DNA of 64,000 nucleotides from Saccharothrix australiensis (GTDB lineage: Bacteria > Actinomycetota > Actinomycetes > Mycobacteriales > Pseudonocardiaceae). Shown here piece by piece: positions 27,803 through 35,384 of this stretch. Location of the stretch: contig NZ_RBXO01000001.1 in assembly GCF_003634935.1 (NCBI RefSeq), forward strand, positions 1,885,501-1,949,500, written 5' to 3'. The notes under the pieces are model-generated. The model was not told where the DNA came from, ran no database searches, and saw nothing but the letters and a program-made list of their open reading frames with translations. A program made the position numbers and the translations under genes. Each line of letters starts with the position of its first letter. The stretch's first letter is position 1.

Positions 27803-27831
27803 AGAGTAGGAGATGACCGGTTCCGTACCCT
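27803..27831. promoter_or_regulatory. Back-to-back overlapping promoters of the DUF3043 and glycerate kinase genes
   Basis: A minus-strand -10 TACTCT (27803-27808) and a plus-strand -10 TACCCT (27826-27831) are separated by 17 bp. Each -10 therefore sits where the -35 region of the other promoter would be. Both drive start codons 6-7 bases downstream. Confidence 0.55.
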
Positions 27832-27838
27832 GCGCGAG

Positions 27839-28858
27839 GTGCGAGTTGTCATTGCTCCGGATTGTTTCGGCGGGACGTTGAGCGCGCGGGAGGCCGCCGA
27901 GGCGATCGCCACCGGCTGGCGGCGGGCCGCGCCCGCGGACGACCTCGTGCTCCGCCCGCTCGCGGACGGCGGACCGGGGTTCGTCGACGTGCTGCACGGC
28001 GCGCTGGGCGGGACGGTGCACGCGACCACCGTCACCGGTCCGCGCGGTGAGCCGGTCCCCGCCGCGTGGCTGGAGCACGACGGCACCGCCTACGTCGAGT
28101 CGGCCCAGGCGTGCGGGCTGCACCTGGTGCCCGAGGCCGAGCGGGCGGTGACGGTGGAGAGCGGCACGACCGAGGGGGTCGGCGAGTTGATCGCCGAGGC
28201 CGTCGCGCGCGGTGTCTCGCGGGTCGTCGTCGGGTTGGGCGGGTCGGCGACCACGGACGGTGGCGCGGGGTTGCGCGCGGTCCTCACCTCGGTGGACGTC
28301 GAGCTGGTCGCGGCATCGGACGTGGTGAACCCGCTGCTCGGGCCGCACGGCGCGGCGCACGCGTTCGGTCCGCAGAAGGGCGCGTCGCCGGAGGCCGTCG
28401 CACGCCTGGAGGCACGGCTCGCGGCGATGGCCGAGCTGGCGCCGGTGCGCGACCTGCCCGGCGCGGGCGCGGCGGGCGGCCTGGGCGCCGCCCTCCTGGC
28501 GATGGGCGCGGAGGTCACCTCCGGGGCGGGGCTGGTGCGGCGGCTCACCTCGTTGGACGGGGCGTTGGACCGGGCCGACCTGGTGCTCACCGGCGAGGGC
28601 AGCTTCGACTGGCAGTCGCTGCGCGGGAAGCTCGTCACGGCGGTCGCCGGCGGCGCGGCCGAGCGCGGCGTGCCGTGCCTGGTGCTGGCCGGGCAGGTCG
28701 CCGTGGGACGCCGGGAGGCGGGCGCGGTCGGCGTCCAGGAGGCGTACTCGGTGGCCGAGCACGTCGGGTCCGTGGCGGGGTCGCTGCGCGACCCGGCGGG
28801 GACGCTGTCCGACCTGGCGCGAGACGTCGCGAGGCAGTGGTCACACCGCCGCACGTGA
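27839..28858 (+). CDS. Glycerate kinase (GlxK/GckA type 1 family)
   Basis: The 339-residue product carries the N-terminal VVIAPDCFGGTLSAREAAEA signature, the PLADGGPG block and the VGLGGSATTDGGAGL motif of the glycerate kinase type-1 family, which phosphorylates glycerate with ATP. GTG 27839 lies seven bases after TACCCT. The neighbours DUF3043 (divergent) and erpA (downstream) are as in M. tuberculosis. Confidence 0.92.
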   Translation: MRVVIAPDCFGGTLSAREAAEAIATGWRRAAPADDLVLRPLADGGPGFVDVLHGALGGTVHATTVTGPRGEPVPAAWLEHDGTAYVESAQACGLHLVPEAERAVTVESGTTEGVGELIAEAVARGVSRVVVGLGGSATTDGGAGLRAVLTSVDVELVAASDVVNPLLGPHGAAHAFGPQKGASPEAVARLEARLAAMAELAPVRDLPGAGAAGGLGAALLAMGAEVTSGAGLVRRLTSLDGALDRADLVLTGEGSFDWQSLRGKLVTAVAGGAAERGVPCLVLAGQVAVGRREAGAVGVQEAYSVAEHVGSVAGSLRDPAGTLSDLARDVARQWSHRRT

Positions 28859-28948
28859 CCGCTGTGCGACCATGGGGTAAGGAACAAAGCGGGTACCGCC
28901 CGTGTTTGCAGGGAATAGATGCCCGCAAAGGACCTCTGAGGGAGAGCT

Positions 28949-29323
28949 ATGACGACCGCTCAGGATGCAGCGACCCCGACTCCTGACGCACCGCCCACCC
29001 ACGGCGTGACGCTGACCGACGCGGCGGCCGTGAAGGCCAAGGCGCTGCTCGACCAGGAGGGCCGCGACGACATGCACCTGCGCATCGCCGTCCAGCCCGG
29101 TGGCTGCGCTGGCCTGCGCTACCAGCTGTTCTTCGACGAGCGCACGCTGGACGGCGACGCCCTGCGGGACTTCGGCGGCCTCAAGGTGGCCGTCGACCGC
29201 ATGAGCGCCCCGTACGTCGAGGGCGCGGTGATCGACTTCGTCGACACCATCGAGAAGCAGGGCTTCACGATCGACAACCCCAACGCGGGCGGTTCGTGCG
29301 CCTGCGGCGACTCGTTCCACTGA
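28949..29323 (+). CDS. erpA: ErpA/HesB-type iron-sulfur cluster insertion protein
   Basis: The 124-residue A-type carrier delivers Fe-S clusters to apoproteins. Its three conserved cysteines are Cys53 (GGCAGLRY), Cys117 and Cys119 (CACGDSF). ATG 28949 follows GAGGGAGAG. Client proteins in this window could include LipA and the Rieske protein QcrA (inference). A strong hairpin follows the stop. The sugar kinase gene that usually lies between erpA and asnB is missing here. Confidence 0.94.
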   Translation: MTTAQDAATPTPDAPPTHGVTLTDAAAVKAKALLDQEGRDDMHLRIAVQPGGCAGLRYQLFFDERTLDGDALRDFGGLKVAVDRMSAPYVEGAVIDFVDTIEKQGFTIDNPNAGGSCACGDSFH

Positions 29324-29355
29324 GTCACCAGGCTCCCCGAGCGTCGCGGAGCTTT

Positions 29356-29404
29356 GCGAACGGCCCCCGCCGAACGGCACGTCGCCGGTGCGGGGGCCGT
29401 TCGC
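29356..29404 (+). terminator. Terminator hairpin of erpA
   Basis: A perfect 15-bp stem (29356-29370 with 29390-29404) with a 19-nt loop, about 30 bp after the erpA stop. Confidence 0.7.
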
Positions 29405-29450
29405 GTGTCCGGGGGCCTGAGCGGCGTGGGGCTCGGGTCGATGCGGGGTG

Positions 29451-29514
29451 GCCCGCGTGGATGTCGGCCCGCGTGGATGTCGGCCCGCGTGGATGTCGGC
29501 CCGCGTGGGTGTGG
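29451..29514. repeat. 16-bp tandem repeat, four units
   Basis: The unit GCCCGCGTGGATGTCG occurs three times perfectly (29451-29498) and a fourth time with changes (29499-29514), in non-coding DNA between erpA and the small minus-strand ORF. Confidence 0.9.
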
Positions 29515-29573
29515 GGCGTGCTGGGCCTGGGGTCGTGTGGGCCTGGGTCGCGCCGCGTGCGGGTGGGTTCGTG

Positions 29574-29606
29574 CGAAGGCCCCCGTCCGGTGGGCGGGGG
29601 CCTTCG
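29574..29606 (-). terminator. Terminator hairpin of the 56-residue gene
   Basis: A 12-bp perfect stem (29574-29585 with 29595-29606), located 11 bp beyond the stop of the small minus-strand gene. Confidence 0.65.
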
Positions 29607-29617
29607 CGTGGTCGGGC

Positions 29618-29788
29618 TCAGACGTAGGCGTCCAGGTCGTCCACCTGCGCCGCGCAGGCGTCGGTGACCTGCCAGGGGGACGCCGCCCCCGGTGCGGGCA
29701 GGGCCTTGGCCGTCGGGCGCAGTTCCGCGGGCAGCGCGGTGCAGTCGTCGATCAACTCGTCCAGCGTGTCCGCTTCTCGGTTCCTCAC
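29618..29788 (-). CDS. Small acidic protein (56 residues), hypothetical
   Basis: GTG 29788 to TGA 29618 encodes 56 residues (MRNREADTLDELIDDCTALP onward, ending QVDDLDAYV) with strong G/C third positions. The start is exactly seven bases after TACGGT (29796-29801, minus strand), fitting a leaderless transcript, and a hairpin terminator follows. These flanking signals raise confidence that it is a real gene. No family recognised. Confidence 0.6.
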   Translation of the reverse strand: MRNREADTLDELIDDCTALPAELRPTAKALPAPGAASPWQVTDACAAQVDDLDAYV

Positions 29789-29865
29789 GTAGGCGACCGT
29801 AAGCGCACCCCGGCCTTGACAACAGCCCTACCGGGCGGTAGTCGCAGCCGGCCGGTCCGACGGCG

Positions 29866-31047
29866 TCAGACGTGCGCCAGGGTGGTCGGCACGGGTGCGG
29901 CCGGTGCCGCCCCGCGCCGCGTCAGGCGGCCGATGACCAGCGCCACGAGCACCCCGACGACGGTCGGCACGGCACCCACCGCCGCGACCCACTGGAGGCC
30001 GGGGCCGCCGGCGATGACCGCGCCGCCGATCATCGGGCCGAGCGCGGCGGCCACGTTGAACGCCGAGATGTTCACCGACGCCACCAGGCCGGCCGCCGGG
30101 CCCGCCTGGCCCATGAGGAACGTGTGCAGCAGCGGACCCGAGGCGAACGCGCTCGCGCCGAGCACGAACAGCGCCACCACGGCCGTCACCTTGGTCTCCA
30201 GCAGGAAGCCCTGCGCCAGCAGCAGCACGGTCAGCGCCGCCAGCGGGATGGGCAGCACCTTCGGGATCACGTGCGGCGGCACGCGCCCGGCGATCGTGCT
30301 GCCCACCATCGTGCCCAGGCCGTAGACCAGCAGGACGCCGGTCACCCAGGCCGGGTCGAAGCCCGTGATGTCGGTCAGCGCGGGCGCGACGTAGGTGAAC
30401 GCGGTGATCATGCCCGTGAAGGACAGGACGGTGGTCAGCAGGCCGAGCAGGACCGTCCGCTTGCCGAACGCGAACAGGCTGGCCCGGACGCCGGGGTCGG
30501 GCTCGTGCTCGACCTTCGGCGCGCCCAGCACGACACCGACGAGGCCGAGCAGGGTGAGCGCGGCGACCAGCGCGAACGACGCGCGCCAGCCGTAGTTCTG
30601 GCCGATCAGCGTGCCGATCGGGATGCCGAGGACGGTGGACAGCGCCACGCCGTTGACGACCTTGGCGATGGCCGCGGTCTGCTTCTCCGGTGGCACGGCG
30701 GCCACCGCGACCTGCGAGGCGACCGCGAAGAACAGGCCCTGGGCCAGCGCCGCGACCATGCGGGCCGCCATCAGGGTGGTGTAGTCGCCGGCCAGCGCGC
30801 ACGCCGCGGACGCGAGCAGCGCGAGCACCATGACGGCGATCAGCAGGGACCGGCGCGGCAGGCGGCCGGTCAGGACGGTGAGCACGGGTCCGCCGATGGC
30901 CACGGACACCGCGTACGCGGTGACCAGGAGGCCGGCGGTCGGCAGGGCCACGTCGAGGTCCGCGGCGACGTCGGGCAGCACGCCCACGACGATGAACTCG
31001 GAGGTGCCGACGGCGAATGCGCACAGCATCAGGACGAGAGCGATCAC
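29866..31047 (-). CDS. MFS transporter, drug-efflux-like (DHA1)
   Basis: A 393-residue protein with 12 hydrophobic segments and the AraJ/DHA1 pattern (FAVGTSEFIVVGVLPDVAAD at the start, TGRLPRRSLL after helix 2). It likely exports small molecules by proton antiport, but the substrate is unknown. GTG 31047 follows TACGGT by seven bases. The frame remains open upstream into merR but those codons are on the opposite strand of that gene. The divergent MerR regulator and the operator between them point to inducible expression. Confidence 0.9.
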   Translation of the reverse strand: MIALVLMLCAFAVGTSEFIVVGVLPDVAADLDVALPTAGLLVTAYAVSVAIGGPVLTVLTGRLPRRSLLIAVMVLALLASAACALAGDYTTLMAARMVAALAQGLFFAVASQVAVAAVPPEKQTAAIAKVVNGVALSTVLGIPIGTLIGQNYGWRASFALVAALTLLGLVGVVLGAPKVEHEPDPGVRASLFAFGKRTVLLGLLTTVLSFTGMITAFTYVAPALTDITGFDPAWVTGVLLVYGLGTMVGSTIAGRVPPHVIPKVLPIPLAALTVLLLAQGFLLETKVTAVVALFVLGASAFASGPLLHTFLMGQAGPAAGLVASVNISAFNVAAALGPMIGGAVIAGGPGLQWVAAVGAVPTVVGVLVALVIGRLTRRGAAPAAPVPTTLAHV

Positions 31048-31054
31048 GGGAGCG

Positions 31055-31086
31055 ACCGTAAAGTGTGACACTGACGTCAGGGTCAA
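31055..31086 (-). promoter_or_regulatory. MerR-type promoter of the MFS gene with 20-bp spacer and palindromic operator
   Basis: On the minus strand a -35 TTGACC (31081-31086) and -10 TACGGT (31055-31060) are separated by 20 bp, the elongated spacing that MerR-family activators correct. A 20-bp near-perfect dyad, TGACACTGACGTCAGGGTCA (31066-31085), lies across the spacer and -35. Confidence 0.75.
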
Positions 31087-31128
31087 GCCTGGGTGATCGA
31101 CGGCTCTTTCGCCCCGAGGAGGGAATAC

Positions 31129-31713
31129 GTGCTGATCGGCGAGTTGAGCGAGCGGACCGGCGCCACCGTGCGGATGCTGCGCTACTACGAGCAGCAGGGC
31201 CTGCTGCGGCCCCGGCGCACCGGGTCGCGCTACCGCGTCTACGACGAGGCCGACGTGGAGCGGGTCCGCAGCGTCCGCTGCCTGATCGGCTCGGGCCTGA
31301 ACGTCCGGCTCGTGCGCCTCGTCCTCGCCCACGCGTTCGGGGAGCAGGTGGACCTGCCCGCGGACGAGGCGCGTTGCGTGCCGCTGCTGGAGATGCTCCA
31401 GGACGAGCTGGGCAACGTGGCGCAGCGCATCGAGGCGTTGGAGCGGACGCGCACCCACCTGTCGCGGCTCGTCTCGGACGTGGAGGTGATCCTGGCCGCG
31501 CGGCGTGGTGAGGGAGTCGATGGGGAGGCGTGCTCCGGGCTGACGGCGGGGGCGGTGCGGGCCCACGTGGAGGAGGCCGGTGGGGAACAGGCCGGCTTGG
31601 CGCGGGCCGGAATGGCTCGGGCCGATGTGGTGGGCGCTGAGGTGGTGGGTGCCGACGTGGTGGGCGCCGAGGTGGTGGGCGCTGAGGTGGTGGGCGCTGA
31701 GATGGCGCGTTGA
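31129..31713 (+). CDS. MerR-family transcriptional regulator
   Basis: The 194-residue product opens with a MerR HTH (MLIGELSERTGATVRMLRYY, EQQGLLRP), followed by a dimerisation coiled coil to about residue 130. The C-terminus, which in this family binds the inducer, is instead short and ends in a five-residue tandem repeat (ADVVG/AEVVG). GTG 31129 is chosen because GAGGAGGG lies just upstream. It is divergent from the MFS gene and is presumed to activate it from the intervening operator. Confidence 0.9.
   Translation: MLIGELSERTGATVRMLRYYEQQGLLRPRRTGSRYRVYDEADVERVRSVRCLIGSGLNVRLVRLVLAHAFGEQVDLPADEARCVPLLEMLQDELGNVAQRIEALERTRTHLSRLVSDVEVILAARRGEGVDGEACSGLTAGAVRAHVEEAGGEQAGLARAGMARADVVGAEVVGADVVGAEVVGAEVVGAEMAR
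31621..31695 (+). repeat. 15-bp tandem repeat coding for a pentapeptide array in MerR
   Basis: Five consecutive 15-bp units of the type GCCGATGTGGTGGGC encode ADVVG or AEVVG, with a sixth diverged unit at the stop. Unit number could vary by slippage. Confidence 0.85.
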
Positions 31714-31738
31714 GGCGGTGGTCGACCGGCCGACGCGG

Positions 31739-31768
31739 GACGGCCCCCGGCGGGTGCCGGGGGCCGTC
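31739..31768. terminator. Bidirectional terminator between merR and asnB
   Basis: A perfect 13-bp stem (31739-31751 with 31756-31768) with a GGGT loop, lying between convergent stops at 31713 and 31775. Confidence 0.8.
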
Positions 31769-31774
31769 GCGGGG

Positions 31775-33703
31775 TCAGAGCTTGACCGGGTAGTGCGGCT
31801 CCGGCACCTGCGGCCGGATGCGGCCCTCGATGAAGATGCCGTGCCAGATCATGAACACCAGCAGCGCCCAGATGCGGCGGCTGTTGTCCGCCACCCCGGA
31901 CCGGTGCTCCTCGATGACCCGCAGCACCGCGGTCTTGTCGATGTACTGGTCGGTCTGCGACTGGCGGACGATGTCGATCGCCCACTCGTGCATCTCGTCC
32001 TTCAGCCAGTGCCGGATCGGCACCGGGAAGCCCAGCTTGCGCCGGTTGAGCACGTGCGCGGGCACGATGTCGCGGATCGCCCGGCGCAGCGCGTGCTTGG
32101 TCGTCTCCTTGGTGAGCTTCAGCTCCGACGGCACCTGGGAGGCGATCCGGAACACCTCGGGGTCCAGGAACGGCACCCGCAGCTCCAGCGAGTTCGCCAT
32201 CGTCATCTTGTCGGCCTTGACCAGGATGTCGCCCCGCAGCCACGTGAACAGGTCCACGTGCTGCATCCGCGTCACCGGGTCCCAGCCCTGCGACTCGCGG
32301 TACGGCTGGGCCGTCACGTCCTGGTGCGACACGTTCGGGTCGTACGTGCGCAGCACCTGCCGCAGCTGGTCGTCCAGGAAGATCCGGGCGTTGCCGTAGT
32401 AGCGCTCCTCCAGGGTCAGCGCCCCCCGCCGCAACAGGTCCTTGCCGCGCACGCCCTGAGGGATCTTGGTGGACACCCGGCCCATCGCCTTGCGCAGCGC
32501 GCCCGGCACCTTCTCGAACGGCGCGAGCGACAGCGGCTCCCGGTAGATCGTGTAGCCGCCGAACAGCTCGTCCGCGCCCTCGCCGGACAGCACCACCTTC
32601 ACGTGCTCGCGCGCCTCGCGGGCGATGAACCACAGCGGCACCAGCGCCGGGTCCGCCACCGGGTCGTCCAGGTACCACGTGATGAGCGGCAGGGCGTCCA
32701 TCATCTCCTGCGCCGTCACCGCCCGGACCACGTGCTTCACGCCGATCGCCGCCGCCGACTCCGCCGCCACGTCGATCTCGGAGTACCCGGCCCGCTCGAA
32801 GCCGGTGGTGAACGTGATCAGGTCCGGGTTGTGCTCCTTGGCCAGCGCCGCGACCACCGTCGAGTCGATGCCGCCGGACAGGAACGAGCCGACCGTCACG
32901 TCCGCCCGCATGTGCTTGGCCACCGAGTCCCGCAGCGCCTCGGTGATCTCGTCGTACAGGCGGTTCGCGTCCGCGTCGCCGTGCACCGCGCGCGGCCGGA
33001 ACGTCGCCGGGAAGTACCGCTCGACCACCGGCTTGCCACCGGGCGCCACGGTGAACGACGTGCCGGACTCGATCCGGTGAACCTGCCCGTGCAGCGACTC
33101 CGGCTCGGGCACGTACTGGAGGATCAGGTAGTGCTGGAGGGCCTTGCGGTCCAGTTCCGGCCGGATGCCCAGGGTCGGCGCCAGCTCCAGCACGGACTTC
33201 TTCTCGCTGGAGAACGCCACGCCACCGGGGCCCGCCGCGTAGTACAGCGGCTTGATCCCGAACGGGTCGCGCGCGCCGAACACCACCTTGCGCTCGGAGT
33301 CCCAGATCAGGAACGCGAACATGCCTCGCAGCTTGGCCACCGCCGCCGGGCCCCAGTAGTGGTAGGCCGCGACGATCGTCTCGGTGTCGCCGTCGGTCGC
33401 GAACACCGCGCCGAACTGCTTGGTCAGCTCGGCCCGCAGCTCGACGTAGTTGTAGATCTCACCGTTGAAGTTGATGGTGTACCGGCCGGGCAGCTCCGGG
33501 GGACCCCAGTGCAGCGGCTGGTGGGAGTGCTCGATGTCGATGATGGCGAGCCGGTTGAAGCCGAACACGACCTCGCCGCCCTGCCAGGTGCCCGTCTCGT
33601 CGGGCCCGCGGTGCCGCTGGCAGCGCATCGCGGCGGCCACCGCCGAGCGCGCCTGCTCGGCTTCGTTCTCGCCAGGGCAAACCAGTCCAACCAGGCCGCA
33701 CAC
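31775..33703 (-). CDS. asnB: Asparagine synthetase (glutamine-hydrolysing), AsnB/LtsA-like
   Basis: The 642-residue enzyme has an N-terminal class II glutaminase domain with the nucleophilic Cys2 exposed after Met removal, and a C-terminal ATP-pyrophosphatase domain with SGGIDS in GSFLSGGIDSTVV. In corynebacteria and mycobacteria the orthologue next to ctaC (LtsA, Rv2201) amidates meso-diaminopimelate in peptidoglycan, so an envelope role is possible besides asparagine synthesis. GTG 33703 is the only start that places Cys second. It is divergent from ctaC. Confidence 0.93.
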   Translation of the reverse strand: MCGLVGLVCPGENEAEQARSAVAAAMRCQRHRGPDETGTWQGGEVVFGFNRLAIIDIEHSHQPLHWGPPELPGRYTINFNGEIYNYVELRAELTKQFGAVFATDGDTETIVAAYHYWGPAAVAKLRGMFAFLIWDSERKVVFGARDPFGIKPLYYAAGPGGVAFSSEKKSVLELAPTLGIRPELDRKALQHYLILQYVPEPESLHGQVHRIESGTSFTVAPGGKPVVERYFPATFRPRAVHGDADANRLYDEITEALRDSVAKHMRADVTVGSFLSGGIDSTVVAALAKEHNPDLITFTTGFERAGYSEIDVAAESAAAIGVKHVVRAVTAQEMMDALPLITWYLDDPVADPALVPLWFIAREAREHVKVVLSGEGADELFGGYTIYREPLSLAPFEKVPGALRKAMGRVSTKIPQGVRGKDLLRRGALTLEERYYGNARIFLDDQLRQVLRTYDPNVSHQDVTAQPYRESQGWDPVTRMQHVDLFTWLRGDILVKADKMTMANSLELRVPFLDPEVFRIASQVPSELKLTKETTKHALRRAIRDIVPAHVLNRRKLGFPVPIRHWLKDEMHEWAIDIVRQSQTDQYIDKTAVLRVIEEHRSGVADNSRRIWALLVFMIWHGIFIEGRIRPQVPEPHYPVKL

Positions 33704-33831
33704 GCCGTTGCACCTTTCGTGGGGTGTGGAGAAGTACCCAGTATGCCGGGAGTGCTTTGTGTGACCGAAACTGCACCATGCGCGAGCCGCCCCCGAGGGG
33801 TGAACACCCACCGGCTGAGCTACGCTCCCGC

Positions 33832-33897
33832 ATGATCCGGCAAGGAGGCGAAGGCCGCCCTTGCCTGCTTTCTGATTGCCGCCTCCGGCGGCGGTGA
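33832..33897 (+). CDS. Candidate leaderless upstream ORF before ctaC (21 residues)
   Basis: TACGCT (33821-33826) is followed five bases later by ATG 33832, opening 21 codons (MIRQGGEGRPCLLSDCRLRRR) ending 25 bp before ctaC. The sequence can fold into two hairpins (GGCAAGG 33839-33845 with CCTTGCC 33859-33865, and GCCGCC/GGCGGC 33878-33892). It may be a regulatory leader peptide or chance. Confidence 0.35.
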   Translation: MIRQGGEGRPCLLSDCRLRRR

Positions 33898-33922
33898 GCT
33901 TTCAACGAGGAGGCGGCGAGCA

Positions 33923-34855
33923 GTGGGCCTGAAGGAGGGCACCAGGGCAGCGCGGCTGGCGAAGGTCGCCGGGCTGGTCGGCCTGGTCGGCGTCGGGGCC
34001 ACGGGTTGCTCCACGGATGAGGTGCTGCGCTTCGGCTGGCCGGTGGCCGTGACGCCGCAGGCCGAGCGGATGCGCGAGCTGTGGACCTGGTCGGTCGTCG
34101 CCGCGCTCACGGTCGGTGTGATCGTCTGGGGGCTGATCCTCTGGTCGATCGCGTTCCACCGGAAGAAGAGCGAGGAACTGCCCCGCCAGGTGGCCTACAA
34201 CCTGCCGCTGGAGCTCGTCCTCATCGTCGTGCCGACGATCATCGTCGCGGTGCTGTTCTACTTCACCGCGGTCACCCAGAACTACGTGACGAACAAGTCC
34301 GACGACCCGGACGTGACGGTCGACGTGATCGCGTTCCAGTGGAACTGGGAGTTCAAGTACCCGGAGTACAAGACCGACCGGGACGACCAGCCGGTGAGCA
34401 CCGTCGGCACGTCCGGCGAGGTGCCGCTGCTGGTGCTGCCCCAGGGCCGGTCCGTCCGGTTCAACCTGGAGTCCACGGACGTCATCCACTCGTTCTACGT
34501 GCCGGAGTTCCACTTCAAGCGGGACGTCTTCCCGGCGCCGAAGAAGAACAACCAGGACGACTCGTTCGAGATCACCCAGATCGACCGCACCGGCTCGTTC
34601 GTCGGCCGCTGCGCCGAGCTGTGCGGCGTGTACCACGCGGTGATGAACTTCGAGGTCCGCGCGCTGGAGCCGGCCGTGTTCGACCGGTACATGTCGCTGC
34701 GCGAGAAGAACAACCCGAAGACCGGTCGGCCCTACAGCGCCGCCGAGGCGCTGACCGAGCTGGACTGCGGTGAGCTGTGCACGCCGCACGCGGTCACGAC
34801 CAAGCCCTTCGACACCGACCGGACCGTCCGCGAGGCGTCCGGCGGCGGCAGGTAG
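33923..34855 (+). CDS. ctaC: Cytochrome c oxidase subunit 2
   Basis: The 310-residue subunit of the aa3 oxidase carries the CuA centre that accepts electrons from the bc1 complex. It has a lipoprotein-type signal with lipobox VGATGC (Cys29), two transmembrane helices (about 52-73 and 92-112), a cupredoxin domain and the CuA ligand motif CAELCGVYHAVM. GTG 33923 follows GAGGAGG. ctaF follows after 12 bp. A short upstream ORF and hairpins precede the gene. Confidence 0.96.
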   Translation: MGLKEGTRAARLAKVAGLVGLVGVGATGCSTDEVLRFGWPVAVTPQAERMRELWTWSVVAALTVGVIVWGLILWSIAFHRKKSEELPRQVAYNLPLELVLIVVPTIIVAVLFYFTAVTQNYVTNKSDDPDVTVDVIAFQWNWEFKYPEYKTDRDDQPVSTVGTSGEVPLLVLPQGRSVRFNLESTDVIHSFYVPEFHFKRDVFPAPKKNNQDDSFEITQIDRTGSFVGRCAELCGVYHAVMNFEVRALEPAVFDRYMSLREKNNPKTGRPYSAAEALTELDCGELCTPHAVTTKPFDTDRTVREASGGGR

Positions 34856-34867
34856 GAGGACGCTGCG

Positions 34868-35284
34868 ATGAAGGTCGAAGCGCGCATTTTTGACTTGGTG
34901 ATGGCGTTCTCGTTCCTGGTGTCCGTGGTGTACGGCTACTGGACGTGGGACGCGACGGGAGCCGTCGAGCCGACCGGCACGGTGGCCCTCGCCCTGACCG
35001 GTGGCCTGGCCCTGATCGTCGGCACGTACTTCCGGTTCGTGGCCCGGCGGATCGAGGTGCGGCCGGAGGACAACGCGGACGCGGAGGTGTCCGACGGCGC
35101 CGGTGAGCTGGGCTTCTTCAGCCCCGGCTCGTACTGGCCGATCGCCCTGGCGGGCGCCGCCGCGCTCGCGGGCGTGGCCCTCGCGTTCTGGCACGTGTGG
35201 ATGCTGGTGGTCGGCGTGGTGCTGGTGCTGATCGCGGTGGGCGGACTGGTGTTCGAGTACCACACCGGGCCGAACCACGACTGA
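34868..35284 (+). CDS. ctaF: Cytochrome c oxidase subunit 4 (actinobacterial CtaF)
   Basis: A 138-residue protein with four hydrophobic segments, matching the actinobacterial subunit IV that stabilises the aa3 oxidase and is found next to ctaC. ATG 34868 has AGGAGG at good spacing. A terminator-like hairpin follows the stop. Confidence 0.94.
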   Translation: MKVEARIFDLVMAFSFLVSVVYGYWTWDATGAVEPTGTVALALTGGLALIVGTYFRFVARRIEVRPEDNADAEVSDGAGELGFFSPGSYWPIALAGAAALAGVALAFWHVWMLVVGVVLVLIAVGGLVFEYHTGPNHD

Positions 35285-35300
35285 CGTCCGGAGTTCGTTC

Positions 35301-35331
35301 GGGGCCGTCTTCCCTGGTGGGAGGCGGCCCC
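35301..35331. terminator. Terminator between ctaF and plsC
   Basis: A 13-bp stem with two G-U pairs around a TGGT loop, 16 bp after the ctaF stop and about 50 bp from the convergent plsC stop. Confidence 0.65.
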
Positions 35332-35384
35332 GGCGCATTGTCGGGGGTTGCGCCACGACGTCGGACGCGCCGCGCCGTCGCGGG

